Below are positions 43,758-51,005 of a stretch of 64,000 bases of DNA, in pieces; position 1 is the first letter of the stretch, and each line of letters opens with the position of its first letter. The stretch is from contig CALKJO010000008.1 of NCBI GenBank assembly GCA_937995825.1, positions 62,001 through 126,000 on the forward strand, read 5' to 3'. Below the pieces are notes generated by a model. It had not been told where the DNA came from. It ran no database searches and saw only the letters and a list, made by a program, of their open reading frames with translations. The position numbers and the translations under genes are program-made. The DNA comes from an uncultured Anaerolineae bacterium (GTDB lineage: Bacteria; Chloroflexota; Anaerolineae; Aggregatilineales; Phototrophicaceae).

Positions 43758-45119
43758 ATGCCCTTTCAGAATGAGGCTGAAGCCGTCACCTACATTTTTC
43801 GATCCCTGAAGCGCGTTGGTGGGCTTGCCGGACGCGGACTCGACGAACACACCCGCGATATCACCCCAACGCGCCGTCTGCTCGGCATGACCGGGCTGCT
43901 CGACAGCCCGCGCGAATACGCCGTGATCACGGGCAGCAAAGGCAAAGGATCAACAACCGCAATCACCACCAAGCTCTTGCAGCATCTCGGTCACACCGTC
44001 GGTATGATCAGCAGTCCGCACTTGATCAGCTACCGCGAACGCATCCGCGTTAATGGGCGCGCCATTCCAGAGGGGGACTTATGTCGCATTCTTGGCGACC
44101 TTGAACCCCAGATCGACGCGATTGAGTCACAAATGCGCGCCGACCGCTATTTCAGCCCGCAGGGGATTTTCTTAGCGGTCGCGCTGCGCTGGTTCGATGA
44201 GCAGAACGTCGGCGCGGCGGTGCTGGAAGTCGGGCGCGGCGGACGCTATGATGATATCGCCGTCGTCCCCAATCGGCTGTCGCTGTTCACACCGATCATG
44301 CTCGAACATACCCACTATCTCGGCTCGACGCTGGCGCGCATCGCCTGGCACAAAGCCGGGATCATGAAGCCGCTCAGCTATGCCTACAGCGTCCCGCAGG
44401 CATCCGAAGTGCTGGATGTGCTGCAAGCCGAGGCGGATGCGCTCGGCGCAGAGTTCGCCTGGATCGCGCCGATGGACATGGGGCAGTACGTCGCCACCGA
44501 TACCGACGGCGTCCGCTTCACGCTGGGGCGCTATGGCGAGGTCAAAATCTCGCTGCTGGGGCGCTATCAAGTCGAAAATGCGACACTGGCGGTGCAGGGC
44601 GCGGGCAACATGCACGCCCGTCTGCCCGGCATCCCGCATGGCTCAAGCGCGTATGTCGAGGCGATCCGCGCTGGTCTCGCTGATGTGACCTGGGCGGGAC
44701 GGCTGCAAAAATTGCAGGATCAGCCCGCTGTCTATCTCGACGGCGCGATCAATGCTGAGTCTGCACGGCTGCTGCTTGCCAGCCTGCATGAACGCATGAC
44801 CGATCCGATCATCGCCATCGTCGGCGTCCCCGATGACAAGGATTATCTCGGCGTTTACCGTGAACTCGGCATGGCGGCGGAGACGCTGATCCTGACCGAG
44901 ACCAAACGCAACGCGACGCTGCACTTCCCTGATCCGGACGCCGCCGTTGCTGCTGCCAGACGCATTAACAACGACTCCCATTTTGCCCCTACGTTACAGG
45001 CGGCGGTCGAGATGGCGCTGCAGCGCGCCGGACGCGATGGGACGATCATCATCGCCGGCACGCAGTCGATTGTTGCCGATGCCGTCAGCCTGTGGGGGCT
45101 GAGCTTCGAGACCATCTAA
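43758..45119 (+). CDS. folC: Folylpolyglutamate/dihydrofolate synthase (Mur-ligase family)
   Basis: The 453-residue ligase has P-loop ITGSKGKGSTTAITTKLL near residues 57-74, SSPHLISYRERIRVNGRAIP, FLAVALRWFDEQNVGAAVLE, VGRGGRYDDIAVVPN, and ISLLGRYQVENATLAV. These belong to the FolC/FPGS family, which adds glutamate to dihydropteroate or folates using ATP. The middle motif LFTPIMLEHTHYLGSTLARI follows the family pattern with small changes. It lies seven bases behind the sulfatase-like gene and two genes after the FolM-like SDR. Other Mur-type ligases using different substrates cannot be excluded. Confidence 0.87.
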   Translation: MPFQNEAEAVTYIFRSLKRVGGLAGRGLDEHTRDITPTRRLLGMTGLLDSPREYAVITGSKGKGSTTAITTKLLQHLGHTVGMISSPHLISYRERIRVNGRAIPEGDLCRILGDLEPQIDAIESQMRADRYFSPQGIFLAVALRWFDEQNVGAAVLEVGRGGRYDDIAVVPNRLSLFTPIMLEHTHYLGSTLARIAWHKAGIMKPLSYAYSVPQASEVLDVLQAEADALGAEFAWIAPMDMGQYVATDTDGVRFTLGRYGEVKISLLGRYQVENATLAVQGAGNMHARLPGIPHGSSAYVEAIRAGLADVTWAGRLQKLQDQPAVYLDGAINAESARLLLASLHERMTDPIIAIVGVPDDKDYLGVYRELGMAAETLILTETKRNATLHFPDPDAAVAAARRINNDSHFAPTLQAAVEMALQRAGRDGTIIIAGTQSIVADAVSLWGLSFETI

Positions 45120-45199
45120 GCGCTGCAGCCGCGCAGAAAAATCATTCAGCGGCAGCGCTCGCAGTCATCTTTCAATTTAGGTCAGCACGAGAATGCATC

Positions 45200-45205
45200 T
45201 ATAAT
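45200..45205 (+). promoter_or_regulatory. -10 box of the TPR-protein gene
   Basis: A perfect TATAAT lies 41 bases before the TPR-gene ATG. The -35 position 17 bases upstream (TTAGGT) is weak. An inverted repeat begins four bases after the box, right over the predicted transcript start. Confidence 0.55.
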
Positions 45206-45209
45206 GACA

Positions 45210-45228
45210 TTTAGTGAAAGTCACTAAA
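45210..45228 (+). promoter_or_regulatory. Possible operator: 8-base inverted repeat at the TPR-gene promoter
   Basis: TTTAGTGA and TCACTAAA form perfect arms around an AAG spacer, directly downstream of the TATAAT box. A dimeric regulator bound here would block transcription. No candidate repressor gene is adjacent. Confidence 0.5.
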
Positions 45229-45246
45229 AACAGATAGGAATTTTTT

Positions 45247-45663
45247 ATGCACTTCTCGAAAGATCTCCTCCACGTATGGAAGCGCTGGTGGGCAATGGTT
45301 TACACCGACCGCGCGGACGCGCATCTGCTGCACGAGGAATTTGAAGCATCAATCGCGGATGCTGATCGCGCTCTGCGGATCATCCCGAACGCGGCGGACG
45401 TGCTGTTTACACGCGCGCGCGCGCTCCACCGGATGGGGCGCATGGACGAGGCGCTGCGCGATCTGCAGGCGGCGCTGGCGTTGGAACCGCGCTTCGCCTC
45501 CATCTATGCCCACCGCGCCCTGATCCATCTGGAGCGCGGCGATCTGGAGGACGCTATCGGGGATGCCAACATCGCGCATTATTACAATCCAACGCTGCGC
45601 ATACCTGAGCTGGTGCGCGCGCGCGTTGATGCCGCGCAGCAGTTCAGTTACTATCGCGCATAA
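45247..45663 (+). CDS. TPR repeat protein
   Basis: The 138-residue protein is built from three to four tetratricopeptide repeats: ADAHLLHEEFEASIADADRA, ADVLFTRARALHRMGRMDEA and ASIYAHRALIHLERGDLEDA, each with the usual Gly/Ala and Leu spacing. TPR stacks bind other proteins. The start is ATG with AGATAGGAA upstream. There is no signal peptide; the N-terminus (LLHVWKRWWAMVYTD) is aromatic and may contact a membrane or partner. It is a monocistronic unit with its own promoter and possible operator, about 95 bases before pdxT. Confidence 0.85.
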   Translation: MHFSKDLLHVWKRWWAMVYTDRADAHLLHEEFEASIADADRALRIIPNAADVLFTRARALHRMGRMDEALRDLQAALALEPRFASIYAHRALIHLERGDLEDAIGDANIAHYYNPTLRIPELVRARVDAAQQFSYYRA

Positions 45664-45758
45664 ACACATTGTGCGAAATGAGGCTTGATCCTATCGGCTG
45701 AATGCGCCACGATTTGAGCCAAGTTAGCTGACAATCTGCAAGAACAATGGGAGCCGTC

Positions 45759-46340
45759 GTGACAAAAATCGGTGTTCTGGCGCTGCAAGGCGCATTCATT
45801 GAACATGAGACGATGCTGCAAAAAGTGGGCGCGGAACCGGTTGAGGTGCGTCTGCCCGATCAGCTTGATGATCTGGATGGGCTGATCATCCCTGGGGGAG
45901 AAAGCACCACCATCGGTCGGCTGGCGGTCGCGTATGGGTTGATCGAGCCGCTGCGTCAGTTTGCGCAGCGCAAACCGACCTGGGGGACGTGCGCCGGGAT
46001 GATCTTTCTGGCGAAAGACATCGGCATCGACCGCCAGCCAATCTTGGGGATGATGGACATCGCCGTCAATCGGAATGCCTTCGGACGCCAAATCGACAGC
46101 TTTGAGACCGACTTGAACATCCCTGTAATCGGCGATCCGCCGTTTCATGCCGTCTTTATCCGCGCGCCAGTGGTAACGGAGGTCGGTGAGGGTGTGGATG
46201 TGCTGGCGCGGCTGAACGATGGGCGAATCGTCGGGGTTCAGCAGGGGCATTGGCTGGCGACCGCCTTTCATCCCGAACTGACGCACGATGATCGCCTGCA
46301 CCGCCACTTCTTATCCTTGGTCAGTCGGGACAAATCTTGA
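45759..46340 (+). CDS. pdxT: PdxT, glutaminase subunit of pyridoxal 5'-phosphate synthase
   Basis: The 193-residue class I amidotransferase frees ammonia from glutamine for PdxS. Motifs are KIGVLALQGAFIEHETMLQK, DGLIIPGGESTTIGRL, the nucleophile Cys in PTWGTCAGMIFLAKD, and the catalytic His-Glu in TAFHPELTHDDR. GTG at 45759 is preferred because GGGAG stands five bases upstream and the protein then starts MTKIGVLALQG like its relatives; ATG at 45747 is the alternative. The synthase subunit gene pdxS is not in the window, although the two are often adjacent. Confidence 0.93.
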   Translation: MTKIGVLALQGAFIEHETMLQKVGAEPVEVRLPDQLDDLDGLIIPGGESTTIGRLAVAYGLIEPLRQFAQRKPTWGTCAGMIFLAKDIGIDRQPILGMMDIAVNRNAFGRQIDSFETDLNIPVIGDPPFHAVFIRAPVVTEVGEGVDVLARLNDGRIVGVQQGHWLATAFHPELTHDDRLHRHFLSLVSRDKS

Positions 46341-46394
46341 GCAATTTGCCCTTGACGCGCCATTTCCAATGCTTCATTATTTCACGCTTTGCAG

Positions 46395-46400
46395 TACAAT
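46395..46400 (+). promoter_or_regulatory. -10-like box before the Asp-rich protein gene
   Basis: TACAAT matches the -10 consensus in five of six bases, about 39 bases before the Asp-rich protein ATG. A second possible pair is TTGACG (46351) with CATTAT (46374) at 17-base spacing. Confidence 0.4.
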
Positions 46401-46438
46401 GACTTCATGGTTCCGGTTTGCACAGGCGAGAGAAACGC

Positions 46439-46690
46439 ATGATCTACGATCTCCTTGAAGACACGTTCCTGATGGTTGATTACAGCGACGACGACGCGCT
46501 GGAGAACGATAATCTCGAAGACGAGAGAATCTTCGAAGAAGATGATCTGGACGACGACTTTTACGACGACGACGAAGAAGAAGAAGAAGACGACGACGAC
46601 GACTTGTACGACGACGACGACTTTTACGACGACGACGACGACGACTTTTACGACGACGACGATTTCTACGACGATGATGACGAGCTTTAA
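46439..46690 (+). CDS. Extremely acidic Asp/Tyr/Phe repeat protein
   Basis: The 83-residue product begins MIYDLLEDTFLMVDYSDDDA, then becomes almost only Asp and Glu with regular Phe-Tyr or Tyr pairs (DDDDFYDDDD repeated). I know no family with this sequence. ATG at 46439 follows AGGCGAG. It has no signal peptide or membrane helix, and the charge would give a disordered chain able to bind cations or basic partners. The stop overlaps the start of the secreted propeller gene by 17 bases, which supports real translation. A repeat-driven chance ORF remains possible. Confidence 0.55.
   Translation: MIYDLLEDTFLMVDYSDDDALENDNLEDERIFEEDDLDDDFYDDDEEEEEDDDDDLYDDDDFYDDDDDDFYDDDDFYDDDDEL
46551..46681 (+). 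repeat. GAC trinucleotide-rich tract inside the Asp-rich gene
   Basis: Runs of GAC (Asp), with GAA and TTTTACGAC/TTCTACGAC units, make this stretch strongly repetitive. It can slip in replication, so length is likely to vary between strains. Open frames in all other phases here (Thr-rich, Val/Phe-rich) are by-products of the repeat. Confidence 0.85.
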
Positions 46691-47666
46691 TGCTCGCGCC
46701 CTGCGTCTGCTGCGGTGGAGTGGGCTTGCGCTGGCGCTGCTGCTGATGTTCGGCGCAGCGTCAGCGCAGGACGCGCCGGTCGTCACGGTTGAAGCCGGCG
46801 ATTTTCGCGCTCTAGCGGTCATCGAAGCTGGAATGCGCCTGCTCGTCGCAGATGCAGCGTCGGATCATGTCCGCGTTTATGACATCACCCAGATCAGCGC
46901 GCCGACGCTGATCACCTCTGCTAGTTTGGCTGGCACGCCGCTGGCGCTGGCATCCGCGCAGGACTTCGCCATTGCCGCCGTTCGCACTGGAGGACGGGAG
47001 GATGCGCTCGAAGTGATCACGGCGCTGCCGTATAACCGGCGTTTCCCATACATGATGATCAACTTTATCGAAGTCCCGCGCGGAGTCAGAGATATTAGCC
47101 TGTCCCCGGATGGTGGACGCGGGATTGCTATCGGTGAGAATGCTTATACACTGCTGGAGATCATCGCACCGGAGGAAATTAGCGCGGTCACCATCGAGAC
47201 AGAGCGCATGATTAGCGCTGCCGCGATCGCAGATCAGCGCGTGTTCATTGCATTTGAGGGCGAAGCCGCGCTCCAGGTTCTGCTGATCCGCAGCGGCGCG
47301 AGCGCAGCGCCGGAAGCGACCATCGCGCTGGACTCGCCCGTTCGCGGAATCGCCGTCAGCGCGGATGGCGCGCTGGTCGGTGTTCTTACTGAAGGTCAGA
47401 TATTCATCCTCGACTTATCCGACCTGTCCGTCCGCGCGCAGAGTGCAGCACAGGCGTCCGCGCTGCGCTTTATCGATGCGGACAGCGCCGATGTGGTAAC
47501 TCTGGACGCAGCGCGGACGCGCATTCAGCTTTACGATCTCCGAGGGGACGCGCTGCGCGCCCTGAACGCGCTGCAGCTGAGCCAGGCGGCGCGCCAGCTT
47601 ACGACTTTCGGCGACTTCATCTTCGTCACCGACGGCGGCAGCGTCAATATCTTCAGCGCGCGCTGA
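46674..47666 (+). CDS. Secreted beta-propeller-like protein
   Basis: Starting at the first ATG of a pair (46674 or 46677) gives about 330 residues with a signal peptide (LLRWSGLALALLLMFGAASAQ). The rest is a run of short blades, for example MRLLVADAASDHVRVYDITQ, VRDISLSPDGGRGIAIGENA and RGIAVSADGALVGVLTEG, in the style of lactonase/YVTN-type propellers. Function unknown. The ORF-track start at 46476 reads through the Asp-tract in another frame and is not real. It overlaps the Asp-rich gene stop by 17 bases, suggesting coupled translation. Confidence 0.72.
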   Translation: MMTSFNARALRLLRWSGLALALLLMFGAASAQDAPVVTVEAGDFRALAVIEAGMRLLVADAASDHVRVYDITQISAPTLITSASLAGTPLALASAQDFAIAAVRTGGREDALEVITALPYNRRFPYMMINFIEVPRGVRDISLSPDGGRGIAIGENAYTLLEIIAPEEISAVTIETERMISAAAIADQRVFIAFEGEAALQVLLIRSGASAAPEATIALDSPVRGIAVSADGALVGVLTEGQIFILDLSDLSVRAQSAAQASALRFIDADSADVVTLDAARTRIQLYDLRGDALRALNALQLSQAARQLTTFGDFIFVTDGGSVNIFSAR

Positions 47667-47745
47667 GAAAAACGGGCAGGCTTGAGAAGCCCGGTGCAGA
47701 TATGCATCAGCGCCGTCTGCGTCAGGATGTGCTAGTGCGCTGATC

Positions 47746-48219
47746 TCAGCCGCCCGACGGCGTCACCACTGGCACGAGATCGAGCGGGGTATTGGTCGGG
47801 ATCGGCAGCGCTGTGTCGGTCGGCGCGGGCGTGCTGGTCGGGATCGGCAGCGGCGTATCGGTCAGGAGCGGCGTCAGCGTCGGCGCGGGCGTGATCGTTG
47901 GGAAGATGAACGGGGTCGCGGTCGGCTGCGGGGGGGGGATGAAGATCGGCGGCTGCGTCACGATCTGAAAGGTCGGCTGAATGATCTGCACCTGGGTGAA
48001 GGTCGGCGGGATAGTTGCGCCTTCGCCTGGATTGGTTCGGGTCGGTAAAACAACCGTTGTTGGGGGAAGTGTCTGAATGGGCGCGGTTGGTGTGGGGCGG
48101 TTTGGCTGCGGCGCAGTACTCCAGAGCAGCAGCCCGGCGCAGTAAAACGGCAGTGTAGCGACAATGATGCCAAAGAAAACGATCCTGAGCTGGCGGCGCT
48201 GGCGTTCAACAGGATTCAT
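47746..48219 (-). CDS. Membrane-anchored Pro/Thr-rich surface protein
   Basis: The 157-residue protein has a short basic cytosolic head (RQRRQLR), one membrane helix (IVFFGIIVATLPFYCAGLLLW), and an outside tail made almost wholly of Pro, Thr, Ile and Val with near-repeats such as TDTPLPIPTSTPAPTDTALP. Such tails are commonly glycosylated and act as spacers at the cell surface. The enzymes or partners are unknown. It lies convergent to the propeller gene, with an 80-base gap, and 62 bases after the next minus-strand lipoprotein. Confidence 0.65.
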   Translation of the reverse strand: MNPVERQRRQLRIVFFGIIVATLPFYCAGLLLWSTAPQPNRPTPTAPIQTLPPTTVVLPTRTNPGEGATIPPTFTQVQIIQPTFQIVTQPPIFIPPPQPTATPFIFPTITPAPTLTPLLTDTPLPIPTSTPAPTDTALPIPTNTPLDLVPVVTPSGG

Positions 48220-48281
48220 TCCGTGTGCTTTCTTAAGTATGTATGCCCTTATGCCCTGTCACCGCCTAATCATAGCACAAC

Positions 48282-49124
48282 TCAACAGCCAAACGGCACG
48301 CTGATGTTGTACGCCGTACCTACGTCATACAGGTCATAGCGCAGCGAGACACTCCCGCTGACCGGAAGCTGACGGTCGAAGATCAGCGCATTGTCCACGT
48401 TCAGATTGACGTAGAAGCGCACGACGGCGCGCGCGCTCGGCGCGATCCACAATTCGCCGCTCTCAAACACTACCTGTCCGCCGTCCGCCAGCGCAATCGA
48501 CGGCACGCGCAGATCATCCGCTGTGAAATCGTACTGCCAGACGGATGCGCCGTTGATCACCGCGCTGCGTCCGGTGGGAGTCGCATTGATCACGCCGCCC
48601 ACCAGATCGCTGGCGCGCAAGTCTGCCGCCAATGCCGCGTCCCGTGAGGCGCTCCCGCCGCTTAAACACACCCCCTCACGCACTAGAAACGCATCAGGAC
48701 CCAGCCGCACCGCCTCATAGCGGACATTTTCCGTTTGCCCGATTAGCTCGCCCTCCGTGCTGACCAGCACGCGCCGCGCTGTCGCTAGCTGGTTGTACCA
48801 GACCTCCGCGCGCGCTGATGCTCGCGTCTGGCGCGGGGTTCGAGCGAAGACGCCGTCAAACTCCAACTGCACGACATAGCGCCAGCCTTCCAGCGCGGTC
48901 AGACCCTCATCGATGCGCGCAAAGCCAGTCTGCGGGCGGTCAAACGGCGGCGGCGGCGGATTCTGCGTCAGCGGCAGCGTCGTCGCCAGCGCATCGAGGC
49001 TCGCCAGCGTGGGCATTTCCGGCTGGCGCGCCACCCGTCCGCACCCCACCACAGCCCACGCTATCGCCAACAGCAGCGCTATCCGTTTCATCCTCATCAT
49101 CCCGATTTTCATGATCGCTCTCAT
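48282..49124 (-). CDS. Lipoprotein, hypothetical
   Basis: A lipoprotein signal (MKRIALLLAIAWAVVGC) anchors a mostly beta-rich domain of about 240 residues. It contains WRYVVQLEFDGVFAR, ASARAEVWYNQLATARRVL, WQYDFTADDLRVPSIA and the ending DVGTAYNISVPFGC. The pattern resembles LolA/LppX-like lipid-binding or outer lipoprotein folds only loosely, and I make no family call. Several ATG codons precede the signal; 49124 was chosen (280 residues), but MKRIALLL at 49091 fits a shorter signal equally well. It is divergent from the pst operon. Confidence 0.6.
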   Translation of the reverse strand: MRAIMKIGMMRMKRIALLLAIAWAVVGCGRVARQPEMPTLASLDALATTLPLTQNPPPPPFDRPQTGFARIDEGLTALEGWRYVVQLEFDGVFARTPRQTRASARAEVWYNQLATARRVLVSTEGELIGQTENVRYEAVRLGPDAFLVREGVCLSGGSASRDAALAADLRASDLVGGVINATPTGRSAVINGASVWQYDFTADDLRVPSIALADGGQVVFESGELWIAPSARAVVRFYVNLNVDNALIFDRQLPVSGSVSLRYDLYDVGTAYNISVPFGC

Positions 49125-49202
49125 TCTACCCCGCCCGCTCGACAATGCGCTATCGCGCGCAGCAGCATCGCTCAACATCAAGAAAAGATTAAATACCTGA
49201 GC

Positions 49203-49232
49203 TTGATATTTAATTCGCCTAACCCTTATGCT
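49203..49232 (+). promoter_or_regulatory. Probable promoter of the pst operon
   Basis: TTGATA (49203-49208) and TATGCT (49227-49232) stand 18 bases apart, about 100 bases before the pstS-like ATG. Nearby TTAACG and CCTAACC elements might form part of a regulator site. A Pho-type regulator is not visible next to it. Confidence 0.4.
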
Positions 49233-49334
49233 TAACGTGAAAATTAGGGGCGATTAATTTGAGGCGGATAAATTTACTCAAGCATCACGTGGACTTCTGT
49301 CCAGAATGTTTCTATGTTAGGAGAGGTTGCACAC

Positions 49335-50711
49335 ATGAAGAAGCTTCTCGTTGTTCTTGCGGCGCTGATACTGGCGCTGCCCGTTTTCGGAGTTTCGGCT
49401 CAGGAAGGCACGATTGTCGATGTTGCGGTGTCCAACCCCGACTTCAGCACGCTGGTTGCAGCAGTGCAGGCAGCGGGTCTGGTCGATGTCCTCAACAGCG
49501 AAGGTCCGTTCACCGTTTTCGCCCCCACCAACGCGGCGTTTGAAGCGCTGCCGGCGCGCACGATCAATTATCTGCTCGCCAACACCGATCTGCTGACCCA
49601 GGTGCTGACCTACCACGTGATCGCGGGCAATGCGATCATGAGCGAGACGGTGCTGGGTCTGGCGGAACCCACCGAAGTGGAGACCGCGCAGGGTGGCACG
49701 GTGCTGGTTGACCCGGCTGGGCGCGTTGAAGGCGCGAACATCATCGCTGTCGATGTGATGGCGAGCAACGGCGTGATCCATGTCATCGACCGCGTCATCC
49801 TGCCGCCGATCACCCTGCCGGAGATCGATCCGCTGTCGGTCATGGGCGACATCATCACCGCGGGCAGCTCGACGGTCTTCCCGCTGACCGACTGGGTCGC
49901 GTCCGAATTCCGCAATGACGGCTATGCTGGGAATATCACCGTTGACATGATCGGCACGGGCGCGGGCTTCGAGCGCTTCTGCGTCGCCGGCGAGACCGAC
50001 ATCTCCAATGCCAGCCGCCCGATCCGCCAGCGTGAAATTGACTCGTGCAAGGCGCTTAACCCGCCGCGCGATCCGCTGGAATTCTTTGTTGCCGTGGACG
50101 CGCTCGCCGTGGTGGTTCCGGAGACCAACACCTTCGCTGATAACCTGACGATTGATCAGCTCGCCCGCATCTTCAGCGGTGAACTGCGCATGTGGAGCGA
50201 TGTCAATCCCTCCTGGCCCGCACAAACAATCCAGCTCTACAGCCCCGGCACCGACAGCGGCACCTTCGACTACTTCGTTGAAGCCGTGATGGACAAAGTG
50301 CTGGGTGAGGCTGGTCGCGACGCCATCATCAACGCACCCGGCATCCAGTTCAGCGAAGATGACAACGTGCTGGTTGCCGGCGTCGAGGCGAGTCCCTTCT
50401 CCATCGGCTACTTCGGTTTCGCTTACTATGTCGATGAAACTGACCGCCTGAACGCCGTTCCCATCGAGGGTATCGAGGCGAGCGGAGAGAATGCGGAAAA
50501 TGGCACTTATCCGCTGGCGCGTCCGCTCTTCATCTACAGCGATGCGGGTATCTTTGCGCGCAAGCCGCAGGTCGCTGATTTTGTCAACTACTACCTGAGC
50601 GTCGTTCAGGAGGCCGCGCTGGCTGTCGGTTACTTCCCGACCAGCCGCCAGGGCTACCGTACTGCGCAGCTTGAGTGGCTGATTGGCGTCGATCTGGCAT
50701 CGCGGATGTAG
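49335..50711 (+). CDS. pstS: Phosphate-binding protein with an N-terminal FAS1 (fasciclin) domain
   Basis: After a signal peptide (VVLAALILALPVFGVSAQ), residues 30-165 form a FAS1 domain: FSTLVAAVQAAGLVDVLNSE, GPFTVFAPTNAAFEALP, LTYHVIAGNAI and SNGVIHVIDRVILPP. From about residue 175 a PstS domain follows: ITAGSSTVFPLTDWVASEF, DMIGTGAGFERFCVAGETD, ISNASRPIRQREIDSC, RIFSGELRMWSDVNP, SPGTDSGTFDYFVEAV. PstS captures phosphate for PstCAB; FAS1 domains mediate cell-surface or extracellular-matrix contacts. This joined architecture is unusual to my knowledge. AGGAGAGG precedes the ATG. Confidence 0.92.
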   Translation: MKKLLVVLAALILALPVFGVSAQEGTIVDVAVSNPDFSTLVAAVQAAGLVDVLNSEGPFTVFAPTNAAFEALPARTINYLLANTDLLTQVLTYHVIAGNAIMSETVLGLAEPTEVETAQGGTVLVDPAGRVEGANIIAVDVMASNGVIHVIDRVILPPITLPEIDPLSVMGDIITAGSSTVFPLTDWVASEFRNDGYAGNITVDMIGTGAGFERFCVAGETDISNASRPIRQREIDSCKALNPPRDPLEFFVAVDALAVVVPETNTFADNLTIDQLARIFSGELRMWSDVNPSWPAQTIQLYSPGTDSGTFDYFVEAVMDKVLGEAGRDAIINAPGIQFSEDDNVLVAGVEASPFSIGYFGFAYYVDETDRLNAVPIEGIEASGENAENGTYPLARPLFIYSDAGIFARKPQVADFVNYYLSVVQEAALAVGYFPTSRQGYRTAQLEWLIGVDLASRM

Positions 50712-50740
50712 GCGTTAGCTTAAACGAAGCTGACTGCAAC

Positions 50741-50768
50741 AAGAGGCACATCTTCGGGTGTGCCTCTT
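50741..50768 (+). terminator. Terminator-like hairpin after pstS
   Basis: Arms AAGAGGCACA and TGTGCCTCTT enclose an eight-base loop with TTCGGG, followed by the short T-rich CTCTG. It lies 30 bases after the pstS stop, before pstC, and can lower transcription of the membrane genes relative to the binding protein. Confidence 0.65.
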
Positions 50769-50792
50769 TCTCTGTTACATCCTGCATTAAGT

Positions 50793-50836
50793 ATAACCTA
50801 ACGTTTCTTAACAAATTTTTCCTTCAATATTTAACA
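50793..50836 (+). promoter_or_regulatory. Repeated TTAACA-like motifs upstream of pstC
   Basis: ATAACC/CTAACG (50793-50803), TTAACA (50808-50813) and TTAACA (50831-50836) recur at roughly 10-12 or 23-base spacing, close to one or two helical turns. Direct TTAACA repeats are the PhoP-box pattern of Gram-positive bacteria. The remaining 170 bases before pstC hold the ribosome site and no other clear element. Confidence 0.35.
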
Positions 50837-51005
50837 ATCAGGCGCTAGGATGCTAAATATGGATGCGCTGGTTAAACTATTAAGCTCATCCCATTCTAGA
50901 TAAGTGCGCGGCATCACTGCATGCCCGCGCCTGATTTGAACGAGTGCCTTGGCACGGTAATGAGATGCAGAGTGCGCCTAGAGAGAACAAGGAGGGGGTA
51001 CAGTT

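Noticed and set aside
46382-46822. Minus-strand frame of Val/Phe/Lys repeats and a plus-strand Thr-rich frame over the GAC tract
   Set aside because: They are shadows of the trinucleotide repeat read in other phases; no start signal or family sense.
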